Source of the DNA: Gammaproteobacteria bacterium
GTDB lineage: Bacteria; Pseudomonadota; Gammaproteobacteria; Steroidobacterales; Steroidobacteraceae
Length of the DNA stretch: 36,728 bases
Direction: 5' to 3'
Assembly (NCBI GenBank): GCA_021773365.1
Contig: JAJFKF010000047.1
Coordinates: 1-36,728 of the forward strand
Below the pieces are notes generated by a model, which did not search any database, was not told the DNA's origin, and saw only the letters and a list, made by a program, of their open reading frames with translations. The position numbers and the translations under genes are program-made. This document shows positions 8,621 through 16,105 of this stretch, one piece after another; position 1 is the stretch's first letter, and each line of letters begins with the position of its first letter.

Positions 8621-9121
8621 TCAACCCGTCCACTGGCCAGGACCGACAGCCTCGGCCCGGTGTGCCTGCAACAGACGGGACAGATGCTCCGTCAGCCTCT
8701 CCTCGTCGAGCACCACATCCTCGGACAGGTGCTCCTCGGTAACGCCTGCGGCAGTCTCCCGGGCCGACATCGTGAGACTGTCACTGTCGTATTCAACGCG
8801 GATATCCCGGCCGGAGAGCCCTTCCTTGCGCAGAAATGCGGGCACCGGCCACAGGCTGCGGTCCCATTCGGGCGACACGGCCACCACCCGCCACAGACCG
8901 CGGTGCAGGCCTGTGTCCTTGAAACGGCAGACCAGTTCGGCGTCGGCCGCGACAAGCTCCCGAATTCCGGAGGTAATATCCGCCTGGTTTCGCCGCGGGC
9001 CGAAAAAATATCCCAGCAGCACCGAGCCTCGGCGAGGCTTGCGCGCGATCAGTCCCAGCGCAAAGCCACCGTGCCCCAGGGGCACACTGAAGAAATTACC
9101 CTCCCGGTATTTCTGGCTCAT
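8621..9121 (-). CDS. Imm26-like (immunity 26 / phosphotriesterase HocA-type) small protein
   Basis: The 166-residue product begins REGNFFSVPLGHGGFALGLIAR and continues LLGYFFGPRR. I recognise this pattern (gxFFaVPL..GgyalG.vaR, LLGYFFGPR) from the Imm26 family, small soluble proteins proposed as toxin immunity proteins or found in phosphotriesterase-related loci. No partner toxin is nearby. It ends 58 nt before thrA in the same direction, so it may be co-transcribed with thrABC. The insertion sequence lies 9 nt upstream of its ATG, so its former promoter region is displaced. The family assignment is from memory of the motif and is moderate; the function is unknown. Confidence 0.6.
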   Translation of the reverse strand: MSQKYREGNFFSVPLGHGGFALGLIARKPRRGSVLLGYFFGPRRNQADITSGIRELVAADAELVCRFKDTGLHRGLWRVVAVSPEWDRSLWPVPAFLRKEGLSGRDIRVEYDSDSLTMSARETAAGVTEEHLSEDVVLDEERLTEHLSRLLQAHRAEAVGPGQWTG

Positions 9122-9130
9122 GCCCGCATC

Positions 9131-10595
9131 CTAGGAGTCCGTCCGAGTAACGGTTTCTGACGGCGATATACAGGCATCGAGTAAGCGTTTCATATGGACA
9201 TTTCCGATAGTCAGACCTGGAGGAGAGGACCGAACGGTGTCCCGGCACAGGCTTCAGGGAGCTTTCAGCGCCTTGGCCAGCTTCAACAGGTTATGAACCG
9301 TGCAGATCAAACTCCATTCGCCTTGCACCTTCTCAAGACCGCGCAATAGGAACTGCCGGAAGCCGCGCGCCTGCTTGATCTGGCCAAAGACCGGTTCAAC
9401 GACGGACTTGCGAAGCCGGTAGCGGCTGCGTCGACCTCCGCGGGCCATTTTCGTGCGCATCGCCGCCACTCGGGTTCCCTCGGTAGTACGTCTTCGGCCG
9501 GCGGCGCTGGCCTCATGATGGCGTTGCCGTCCCGTGGCGATATAAGCGTCCACACGATGGCGTGCAAGGACGGCAAGGTTGCCCTCCGAGCAATAGCCGG
9601 CATCGGCGGAGAATTCCTGCGCCTGTCGCCCGGTGTTTGCTTTGATCTGCTTGAGGGTCGGCGCAAGTTGTTGCACATCGTTGGCGCAATTGCTCAGGCT
9701 CTGCGCAATAATGATCTGCGCCTGACTGTCCACCGCCGCCTGCGCGTTGTAGGCCTGCACATACTCCTTGCCGGACTTGCGCATGATGCGGCTTTCCGGG
9801 TCCGTGAAGTTGCGCTGCGCCTTGGACTTCGGAGCGGCTTCGCCAGCCGCGCTCGCCTCCGCTTCCAACGCCTTGCGGGCTTCGCGGATTTTGGCGATCC
9901 GCCGCTGTTTATCGGCCACCCAATCGGGCAACTCATCCCCGCGCCGCTGTCCGTGCTGACGATCCTCCGCCGCATCGGTCGAGTGCGCCTGCTTGAACCA
10001 CTCGCGCACCTGGCGCTTCAGATGCAACTCCGTCTCACGCATGCGTCCATAGCTCATCGCCTTATGCTTGCTGGCGTTCGCCTTCATCTTGGTGCCATCC
10101 AGCGAGACGTGTCCGAGCTTCACCAGCCCCGCGAGCTGGCACAGCTGCAAGACCTGCACGAACAACCCTTGCAGGGCTTCGAGGTGGCGCTTGCGAAAAT
10201 CACTCACGGTGCGAAAGTCCGGCCGATTCAACCCCGTCACGGCCATGAAATCCATCCGATCCTCGCAACCCCGGGCAATGCGCCGCGAGGAATACACACC
10301 CTGGCAGTACGCGTACAGCAACAGTGCCGTCATCATCACCGGGTGGTAGGGCGGGTAACCCCGCTCCTCCTTCTCGTACGGGGCCAGAATCTCGGACAAA
10401 TCCAGCTGTTCGCGCACCGTGTCCCGGATGAAATGCGCCATATGGTCCAGCGGCACAAAATCCATCACCGACGGCGGCAGCAGCCAGCCCTGCTCCACGT
10501 TCCACTCACGGAAGGTCTTCGACATGCGGCATGATCCCCAGCACAATCCCAGGCCCAAGTTTAGCGGATCAGCTGTTACTCGGACGGACTCCTAG
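9131..10595. mobile_element. IS1182-like insertion sequence with 17-bp terminal inverted repeats and CTAG target duplication
   Basis: Perfect 17-bp inverted repeats, GAGTCCGTCCGAGTAAC at 9135-9151 and its complement at 10575-10591, bound a 1457-bp element. Both are flanked by CTAG (9131-9134 and 10592-10595), read here as a 4-bp target duplication; as CTAG is palindromic it could instead be part of longer 21-bp repeats. One intact transposase gene fills the element. It lies between the TPR/exb/tonB block and the imm26-like gene, all on the minus strand. The transposase reads towards imm26 and thrA, so read-through could affect them. Confidence 0.9.
9254..10525 (-). CDS. IS1182 family DDE transposase
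   Basis: The 423-residue protein has the IS1182/IS5-like layout. An N-terminal DUF772-type domain (MAHFIRDTVREQLDLSEIL, then GYPPYHPVMMTALLLYAYCQ) is followed by a DDE catalytic core. Likely catalytic residues are D143 (HVSLDGTKMKANASKHK), D308 (FSADAGYCSEGNL) and E377 (SVVEPVFGQIKQARGFRQF). The C-terminal LICTVHNLLKLAKAL is typical of the family. A charged linker rich in Ala/Glu/Arg lies in the middle. I start at ATG 10525 (MSKTFREWN) rather than the 11-codon upstream extension, which reads through the IS end. There is no frameshift or stop, so the element may still be active. Confidence 0.93.
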   Translation of the reverse strand: MSKTFREWNVEQGWLLPPSVMDFVPLDHMAHFIRDTVREQLDLSEILAPYEKEERGYPPYHPVMMTALLLYAYCQGVYSSRRIARGCEDRMDFMAVTGLNRPDFRTVSDFRKRHLEALQGLFVQVLQLCQLAGLVKLGHVSLDGTKMKANASKHKAMSYGRMRETELHLKRQVREWFKQAHSTDAAEDRQHGQRRGDELPDWVADKQRRIAKIREARKALEAEASAAGEAAPKSKAQRNFTDPESRIMRKSGKEYVQAYNAQAAVDSQAQIIIAQSLSNCANDVQQLAPTLKQIKANTGRQAQEFSADAGYCSEGNLAVLARHRVDAYIATGRQRHHEASAAGRRRTTEGTRVAAMRTKMARGGRRSRYRLRKSVVEPVFGQIKQARGFRQFLLRGLEKVQGEWSLICTVHNLLKLAKALKAP

Positions 10596-10639
10596 CAGCC
10601 AGCAGCGGCAATCGTCACTGCGGCCTCAATTGCGTGGGC

Positions 10640-10661
10640 CGACCCACCAGGAGGTGGGTCG
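10640..10661. terminator. Perfect 9-bp stem, 4-base loop, downstream of TPR gene
   Basis: CGACCCACC (10640-10648) pairs with GGTGGGTCG (10653-10661) around AGGA, 31 nt beyond the stop of the second TPR gene. It may end the tonB-to-TPR transcript, but there is no T-run on the minus strand after it, so a Rho-independent role is doubtful. Confidence 0.35.
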
Positions 10662-10691
10662 ATGTCACCGGTCAAGAATCAAGGCAAGAGC

Positions 10692-11903
10692 CTAGCGGGA
10701 CTGCTGCACCCGGATCGCCCAAAGATCAGCGATCGTCGCCTGTGCGCAGTCATTGCTGACTGACTTGAAGGCCTTATGGGACTCTTCCATGTGACCTGCC
10801 CGGAAATAGGCCAGACCGAGCAGCATGCGCGCATCATTGGCGTCCTTCAGGCCTCCTTTCTTCAGACCGTGCTTCAGGGCGGCGATGGCATCCTCGTTCT
10901 TACCATAGCTCAGATACAGCGCGCCGAGTTGCAGATCCGGCTCACCGGTACTGGAAGCCCGCGCCTCCTCCATACGCACTGGCAGCAGCTTACGCGCTGC
11001 CTGCGCCCTGGCTTCGGCCGCAGTCAGCACCCGCTCGTGACGAGACCGGTCTTTGTTATCAAGTACCTTGTTGGCGAATCCCTTCCTGATGACCAGCACG
11101 GCCTCTCCTGGCACACCAAACTCCTGGTCCATCATCATCTGTGCCATTTCAACATAGTCGGCAGGCTTCTTCAGCACGCCCAGGTCGAGCATCAGGCGGT
11201 AGAAGTTCAGCTTGGCGCGATCATCGGCAACACCGCGCGATTGCATATCGAGCAACGTGGACCAGTGCTCGCGCGAAGGAAATGTACGCACCAGTTCCTC
11301 GCGCGTTTGCAGCACACCCTTGTCGTCATCCAGCGCGTAGTAGCTGTTGAGCTTGAGTATCAGCCAGTTCTGCTCCAGGCGCTTGCCGCGTCGCCTCGCG
11401 GTGGACATGGCCTCGTTGATGGCGCCAATGGCATGACGATAGTCCTTCTGCTGGAAGTAGGCCTGTGCCAGCAGTTGATGTGCCTCCGGATCGGAGGCAC
11501 CACCGGCAGCGATCCAGCGTTTGCAGTACTCGACAATTTTCGGGTTGTTCCGCAGTTGCACGTACAGAGTAGTGAGCGTCTTGAGGCGGTCCTCGACCTT
11601 GGAGGCCGGCATGGCGCTGGACTGCAGGTTCTGCTCGTAGACGCGCGCCGCTGCGGCATAGTTGCGCTGGCCGAGCAGTGCATAGGCCTTCAGCTCATTG
11701 ATGCTGTACACCTCGTAGGTCGTCTTCTTTTTTACGGCTTCGGCTTCCCTGATCTTGATCAGCGCGCTGTCCCATTTCTTGTTTCTGATATCTATTTGCG
11801 CGGCAGCCAGCGGCTTGCCGACCTCGCGGCTGAACTGCGGGGCATCCGCTGCGGCGGCGGCGGCACAGGCGATCAGGATGGAAGCGACTAACAGGTGGCG
11901 CAT
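10692..11903 (-). CDS. Exported tetratricopeptide-repeat protein linked to the TonB system (copy 2)
   Basis: The 403-residue protein has a signal peptide (hydrophobic 3-18, likely cleavage after the Ala run before DAPQF), so it should be periplasmic. The rest is helical repeats: AYALLGQRNYAAAARVYEQN (about 72-91), HQLLAQAYFQQKDYRHAIGA, GALYLSYGKNEDAIAALKHG and MLLGLAYFRAGHMEESHKAF, matching TPR spacing. It is a paralogue of the gene just upstream; both share LNFYRLMxD, PGEAVxVxxxG, EExRASSTGEPDLQLG-type and SYGxxxxAxxAxKxG segments in the same order. A strong GAGG lies 8 nt before the ATG, close to the upstream stop. It ends the tonB-exbB-exbD-exbD-TPR-TPR run. A scaffold or substrate-coupling role in TonB transport is inference. 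Confidence 0.75.
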   Translation of the reverse strand: MRHLLVASILIACAAAAAADAPQFSREVGKPLAAAQIDIRNKKWDSALIKIREAEAVKKKTTYEVYSINELKAYALLGQRNYAAAARVYEQNLQSSAMPASKVEDRLKTLTTLYVQLRNNPKIVEYCKRWIAAGGASDPEAHQLLAQAYFQQKDYRHAIGAINEAMSTARRRGKRLEQNWLILKLNSYYALDDDKGVLQTREELVRTFPSREHWSTLLDMQSRGVADDRAKLNFYRLMLDLGVLKKPADYVEMAQMMMDQEFGVPGEAVLVIRKGFANKVLDNKDRSRHERVLTAAEARAQAARKLLPVRMEEARASSTGEPDLQLGALYLSYGKNEDAIAALKHGLKKGGLKDANDARMLLGLAYFRAGHMEESHKAFKSVSNDCAQATIADLWAIRVQQSR

Positions 11904-11913
11904 GATGTATTCC

Positions 11914-13215
11914 TCACGTACTCACTGCGGCTGGCTGCCGCAGATAAACCAGCCAAAGGTCCGCCAGCAATTGCAGCTGCTGACGCAGATTGTCTCCAGC
12001 CGCCCCACCGGCGCCGACACGTTCGAATGCCTTTGCGGCCTCATCCTTGCGCTGCAGCTTGAACAGCGCCCGGCCGAGCATGAGATCCGCCTCGCCAGGG
12101 TGACGCAATCCGCCCTTCGCCTGGCCGCGCTTGATGGCCTGCACGGCTTCTGCGTACTGACCATAGCTTATGAAGGCTATGCCGAGCTGAACATCCGCCT
12201 CACCGCTTTTCGCGGCCTTCGCCTCCTGCTCCAGCGATGTCAATGAACGCCGATCGGCTCGCGCAGCGGTCTGGGCCTCCTGCAGCATCTGCCGTCCGCG
12301 TTCCTCGTCGAACTCGCCGACGAATATCTCGCGACTCTTGCCCTGCTCCAGTACCGTCACGGCCTCGCCGGGAAAGCCCATACGCATGGCAATACGGCCG
12401 ATTTCCACGTAGTCATCCACGCCCTGCAGCATGTCGGTATCGAACATGAGGCGGTAGAGGTTGAGCAAGGCGCGCTGATCGGTGTCGGGCTGGCGCTTCA
12501 GCAGACGGAACAGGTCTTCCCAGTATCGCTTCTTGGGAAACTCCACTGCCAACGCTTCCAGCGCATGCAAAATGCCGGCTGTGTCCTTGAGGTCCACCGA
12601 ACTGTTGAGCTGAACCTGAAGCCAGGTTTCTTCCGGCGCCTTGCCGGCGGTGCGCGCGTCTTCAATCGCCTTTGCCATGGCTGCTACCGCATTGCGGTGG
12701 TCGCCGGCCAGGTAGTAGGCACGTCCGAGCATGGAACGCAGTTCCGGTTCCGGCTGCGTGGCATCCGCCAGCACGCGATTGCCGAACTGCACGGCCTTGT
12801 CGTAGTTCTTGATCTCATAGTTCAGCTGCATCAGCAGCCGTACGCGCTCATTCAGGCGCTCCTCGGGCATATAGCCGGAATCCAGCGCACGTTCGAAGGC
12901 TGCGGCGGCAGGTTCGTACTCACCCATGCGGGTCTGGATGAAACCGGCCATCTCATCGATCTGGAAGTCATCAAAAGCCGTGCGCCCTTCGATGGCCCGG
13001 GCCGCCTGCACGTGAGTCATCGCCTCTTCCCACTGCTCGGCTGTGGCTGCGGCATGCGCCTTCTGCAACGGCTCGACGACACTAGCGCTGACCTGCGGCT
13101 GCTGTGTGGCCGGTTCCTGCGCATGCGCGTACTGCACCGCCGGAGCGCCGCATAGCAGCGCCAGGACCGCGGCGGCGGCCAGTCCGGTTGGTACGACTTT
13201 CGCTTCTTTCTTCAC
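11914..13215 (-). CDS. Exported tetratricopeptide-repeat protein linked to the TonB system (copy 1)
   Basis: I place the start at GTG 13215, where the protein (433 residues) begins with a clear signal peptide: KKEAK, then a hydrophobic run to about 25, and likely cleavage after QYAHA before QEPA. GGGGG lies 4-5 nt before this GTG. A TTG at 13227 would add four residues and weaken the signal peptide. The mature protein is TPR helices, e.g. TRMGEYEPAAAAFERALDSG, LGRAYYLAGDHRNAVAAMAK, IAFISYGQYAEAVQAIKRGQ and LGRALFKLQRKDEAAKAFER. It is paralogous to the next gene, 10 nt downstream. A TPR gene beside tonB2-type systems is known in Vibrio; a tandem pair here suggests duplication and divergence. 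Confidence 0.75.
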   Translation of the reverse strand: MKKEAKVVPTGLAAAAVLALLCGAPAVQYAHAQEPATQQPQVSASVVEPLQKAHAAATAEQWEEAMTHVQAARAIEGRTAFDDFQIDEMAGFIQTRMGEYEPAAAAFERALDSGYMPEERLNERVRLLMQLNYEIKNYDKAVQFGNRVLADATQPEPELRSMLGRAYYLAGDHRNAVAAMAKAIEDARTAGKAPEETWLQVQLNSSVDLKDTAGILHALEALAVEFPKKRYWEDLFRLLKRQPDTDQRALLNLYRLMFDTDMLQGVDDYVEIGRIAMRMGFPGEAVTVLEQGKSREIFVGEFDEERGRQMLQEAQTAARADRRSLTSLEQEAKAAKSGEADVQLGIAFISYGQYAEAVQAIKRGQAKGGLRHPGEADLMLGRALFKLQRKDEAAKAFERVGAGGAAGDNLRQQLQLLADLWLVYLRQPAAVST

Positions 13216-13413
13216 GCTTACCCCCAATTGGCGCTACGGTCAGGTAGCGACTGCTGGCCCGTATAGTCCGGCGCCTGCAAGCAAACTGTAATGCATTGGA
13301 CTCCATGCGCCCGCAAAAATTCTCGCCGAGCCGGTATTTCCGGCACAACTCGTTGAATTTTATACCCCCCCAAAGAGCCAGACCGGCCCCGGAGCGCGAG
13401 CGGGCGATGCCGC

Positions 13414-13827
13414 TCAATCCATGAACTGTTCCTGGCCGACAAAGCCCAGGCGAGTGATGCCCAGGCGCTGCGCCATGGCCAGCACCTTGGCCACGTAATC
13501 GTATTTCACGCGCCGGTTGGGCCGCAGGTGGATTTCCGGCTGGTTGGCCTGCGAGGCGGCGGCATTGAAGTAGCTGGACAGGGTGGCATCATCCACCGGC
13601 GCACCGTCCCACAACACCGTGCCGTCGAAATCCACCTCCACCTCAATGGCGGTGCGTTGTTCCTGCTGGGTGTCGGGATTGGGCCGCGGCATATCGAGCT
13701 TCACAGCGTCGGTCACCGTCGGCAGGGTCATGATCAGCAGGATCAGCAGACATAACATCACGTCGATCAACGGCGTGGTGTTGATGTCCATCATGCTGCT
13801 GTCATCATCAGAAACGCTCATCGACAT
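13414..13827 (-). CDS. exbD: ExbD-type biopolymer transport protein (second copy)
   Basis: The 137-residue protein has one transmembrane helix (about 20-40, PLIDVMLCLLILLIMTLP) with the essential aspartate D22, then a periplasmic domain ending LGITRLGFVG. ExbD works with ExbB as a proton-driven stator/rotor pair that energises TonB. It differs from the first ExbD in the region after the helix (KLDMPRPNPDTQQEQ) and has a short acidic N-terminus. It is followed by a 186-nt gap before TPR copy 1 in which a TATAAA box lies on the minus strand at 13359-13364, without a good -35. Confidence 0.9.
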   Translation of the reverse strand: MSMSVSDDDSSMMDINTTPLIDVMLCLLILLIMTLPTVTDAVKLDMPRPNPDTQQEQRTAIEVEVDFDGTVLWDGAPVDDATLSSYFNAAASQANQPEIHLRPNRRVKYDYVAKVLAMAQRLGITRLGFVGQEQFMD

Positions 13828-13862
13828 GGCGGGGTCTCTTTGGATTCTCTATGAAGATGCGC

Positions 13863-14306
13863 TCAGCGCACCTGGAGGCGCTGCCCGCCACGATCAGGTT
13901 CGGTGATGAAGCCAATCTTCAAAATGGCGGATTGCTGACACATCACCACCACGCGGCCGACGTACTCGTAGCGCACTTCCTTGTCGGCGCGAATATGCAC
14001 CTCCGGCTGTGGTGTGAGCGGCGCAATCTGCTTGAGCCGGTCAAGCAATTCGCCGCGATCCGGCACATACAGTTCGTTCCAGAACGTACGCCCATTGGCA
14101 TCGATGGCTATGACGATATTCTCCGGTTTGGTCTCCGTGGGAATATTCGACGCCTTGGGCAAATCCACCTGCACCGCGTGGTTGATGACTGGAATGGTGA
14201 TCAGAAAGATGATCAACAGAACCAGCATCACATCCACCAGCGGCGTGGTGTTGATTTCCGCGAGAACGCCGCTGTCGTCCTCGCCTGCGCCAACGTTCAT
14301 CGACAT
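13863..14306 (-). CDS. exbD: ExbD-type biopolymer transport protein (first copy)
   Basis: The 147-residue ExbD has the motif EINTTPLVDVMLVLLIIFLI, in which D25 is the conserved proton-path aspartate in the single membrane helix. The periplasmic part includes PEVHIRADKEVRYEYVGRVV and ends ILKIGFITEP. It lies 50 nt after exbB and 35 nt before the second exbD, in one transcription unit. Two exbD genes behind exbB are seen in Xanthomonas-type clusters, where the second has a specialised role; that comparison is from general knowledge. Confidence 0.92.
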   Translation of the reverse strand: MSMNVGAGEDDSGVLAEINTTPLVDVMLVLLIIFLITIPVINHAVQVDLPKASNIPTETKPENIVIAIDANGRTFWNELYVPDRGELLDRLKQIAPLTPQPEVHIRADKEVRYEYVGRVVVMCQQSAILKIGFITEPDRGGQRLQVR

Positions 14307-14356
14307 GGTGACTTACCTGCTGCGCATCGTGCCAGGGGTGACAATGAGCACCCGCA

Positions 14357-15115
14357 TCAGGAGCGTGCCGGGGTCGGCGCTGCGCCGCCCGGGCGTGCCC
14401 CGGATTTACCCATCTCGCCGCCGCCGCCCACGCGCGAACCGCTGAGCAGGTAGGCGTGCATATCGGTGGCGAAGTACTTCAACCGCTCGATGACCACCTT
14501 GTTACGGCGCAGCAGAATGTTGTAACCCATCACTGCGGGCACCGCCACGAACAGGCCCAAGGCCGTCATGATCAGCGCCTCGCCGACCGGACCCGCCACC
14601 TTGTCGATACTGGCCTGCCCTTCGACGCCGATGGTGATCAGCGCATTGAGAATGCCCCATACCGTACCGAACAGGCCCACGAAAGGAGCCGTTGAGCCAA
14701 CGGTGGCGAGGATCGGCAGGCCGCCCTGCATATAGTTGGTGATGTTGTCCAGTGTGCGCTGCAGGGACTGGCTGATCCACTCATGCAGATCAATCTGGTC
14801 AGTAAGCCGCCCCTCGTGGTGCTGCGCAGCGCGCTGGCCTTCCTCAGCAATGGCGCGAAAGGCGTTGTTCTTGCCCTTGAGTTTATCAATGGCCTGCTTG
14901 AGATTGCCGGCGCCCCAGAACTCCCGCTCGGCCTGCTTGGCCTGCTGACGCAACTTGCGTTGATCCCATGCCTTGGTGAGCATCACCCACCAGGAAGTGG
15001 CGGACATCGCCAACAGCAGAATCAGGGTGGATCGGGATACGAAGTCGCCCTGGGCCCAGAGTTGTTCCAAGCCATAAGGGCTCGCGCCTTCAGCGGTTGT
15101 GACGGAAGTTGACAT
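14357..15115 (-). CDS. exbB: ExbB/MotA/TolQ family proton channel
   Basis: The 252-residue protein has three membrane segments: about 29-46 (STLILLLAMSATSWWVML), about 131-160 (GLPILATVGSTAPFVGLFGT then GILNALITIG) and about 177-198 (ALIMTALGLFVAVPAVMGYN). The motifs STAPFVGLFGTVWGI and ALGLFVAVPA are diagnostic of ExbB/TolQ. It forms the pentameric inner-membrane channel around ExbD that powers TonB. The C-terminal tail is Gly/Ala/Pro-rich. A GAGGA lies 11 nt before the ATG. Gene order tonB-exbB-exbD-exbD supports ExbB over TolQ. Confidence 0.93.
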   Translation of the reverse strand: MSTSVTTAEGASPYGLEQLWAQGDFVSRSTLILLLAMSATSWWVMLTKAWDQRKLRQQAKQAEREFWGAGNLKQAIDKLKGKNNAFRAIAEEGQRAAQHHEGRLTDQIDLHEWISQSLQRTLDNITNYMQGGLPILATVGSTAPFVGLFGTVWGILNALITIGVEGQASIDKVAGPVGEALIMTALGLFVAVPAVMGYNILLRRNKVVIERLKYFATDMHAYLLSGSRVGGGGEMGKSGARPGGAAPTPARS

Positions 15116-15164
15116 TTAGCCTGATTCCTCTGCGTAGGTCTGGATTGGAGTAGTAGTGAAGAAC

Positions 15165-15791
15165 TTAATAGTCGTCGAGCGTGAACTTCACGCGGAAGGA
15201 GTGCCACATCGCGATGGGCTTGCCGTTCTCCGTGGCAGGACGGAAGCGCCAGGCGCGCAGTGCGTGGCGAACGGCAGCATCGTCGAGCTTGGGGAAGCCG
15301 CTGCTTTTCTCGACCTTGGCCTCGCCCACCCGACCGTTTTCCTGGATGTACAGCTGCAGAGTGACTGTGCCTTCCTGCCCCAGGCGCCGCGAGACGGGCG
15401 GATAAGCCGGCTTGGACAAGCCATTACCGATTGAAGGCAGAGTGCGCTGGACTGGTGATACCACGCGTGGCGGCGGCATTCGTATGGGAGGCGGGGGTTC
15501 GGTGGTCGTGGTGATCGTTTTGACGGGTTCCGGCGGATAATCAATGGTGATTTCCGGCGCCGGCACGAAAGGCGGGGGCGTTTCCAGTTCGACTGGCGGC
15601 GGCGGCGGTTCGTCGGGCGGTATGATCTCTTCCCTGACGATGTCCACTTCCATTGGACCGGTGACCAGTTCCACTGCCTTGCGAGCCAGACCAGACTTCA
15701 ATGCGAGCAGAATTCCCACATGCAGCAGTATGACGACGACGATGGCAGTCAGGCGCTGCGGTGAAAGAGATGAATTTGGAGCGTATGCCAT
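15165..15791 (-). CDS. tonB: TonB energy-transducing protein
   Basis: The 208-residue protein shows the full TonB plan. There is a short N-terminal cytoplasmic part, a membrane helix at about 14-31 (LTAIVVVILLHVGILLAL, with the conserved His), and a proline-rich periplasmic linker (PPDEPPPPPVELETPPPF, EPPPPIRMPPPR). A C-terminal TonB domain follows (AYPPVSRRLGQEGTVTLQLY, AWRFRPATENGKPIAMW, FRVKFTLDDY). TonB spans the periplasm and passes energy to outer-membrane receptors for iron chelates, B12 or sugars. It heads a six-gene unit with exbB, two exbD and two TPR genes. No obvious Fur box is seen upstream, so iron control is not demonstrated. Confidence 0.95.
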   Translation of the reverse strand: MAYAPNSSLSPQRLTAIVVVILLHVGILLALKSGLARKAVELVTGPMEVDIVREEIIPPDEPPPPPVELETPPPFVPAPEITIDYPPEPVKTITTTTEPPPPIRMPPPRVVSPVQRTLPSIGNGLSKPAYPPVSRRLGQEGTVTLQLYIQENGRVGEAKVEKSSGFPKLDDAAVRHALRAWRFRPATENGKPIAMWHSFRVKFTLDDY

Positions 15792-15891
15792 AGTCCGTAT
15801 TCAGTCAGTCGGTGTGAGCAAAAAAAATCGCCCTCGAGCCCAATCATTCGCCAGCATCAGGCTTCGGCACACCGCGTTTTCAGCAGGGATT

Positions 15892-15920
15892 TTAATAATC
15901 TGTAATACCCATTGACACAA
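15892..15920 (-). promoter_or_regulatory. Candidate sigma-70 promoter of the tonB operon
   Basis: On the minus strand TTGTGT (15920-15915) is followed after exactly 17 nt by TATTAA (15897-15892). The start point would be about 95 nt before the tonB ATG. Both hexamers are imperfect; the support is spacing and position. Confidence 0.45.
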
Positions 15921-16012
15921 TCGGCCGAACTCTACCCGGACGTTAACGACAAAACAACTCCCCAACCGCCCATCCAATGGCGGATCCGAGCGAAGAGCCG
16001 GAGGTGTTGGCG

Positions 16013-16067
16013 GGTATTCTTCAACCATGGAGAACAAATTGCAAAGGGTTCAGCGTTGAAGAATACC
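16013..16067. repeat. 13-bp perfect inverted repeat with 29-base spacer
   Basis: GGTATTCTTCAAC (16013-16025) and GTTGAAGAATACC (16055-16067) are exact complements, with further weak pairing inside (AACC with GGTT). It lies just past the ilvD stop. It may be a 3'-end structure, a small RNA or a protein site. Confidence 0.6.
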
Positions 16068-16105
16068 GGCGCTGCCATTCCTGGCTGGATCGATGCCCAC
16101 CCGAC

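Larger units (their letters stand above)
15792..16105. other. Intergenic region between ilvD and tonB
   Basis: This 314-base gap has no supported gene. From the tonB side it holds a probable tonB promoter (15892-15920, minus). A CCGCC/GGCGG hairpin at 15966-15983 is followed on the minus strand by a T-rich stretch and could terminate ilvD transcripts. A 13-bp inverted repeat lies at 16013-16067. The short frames here do not resemble proteins. Confidence 0.6.

Noticed and set aside
13340-13370. TATAAA box and C7 run before TPR copy 1 as a separate promoter
   Set aside because: No acceptable -35 at 16-18 nt; kept only as a remark under the second exbD.
15912-15940. Plus-strand TTGACA as a promoter reading towards ilvD
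   Set aside because: No -10 at suitable spacing and no plus-strand gene follows; ilvD is on the other strand.
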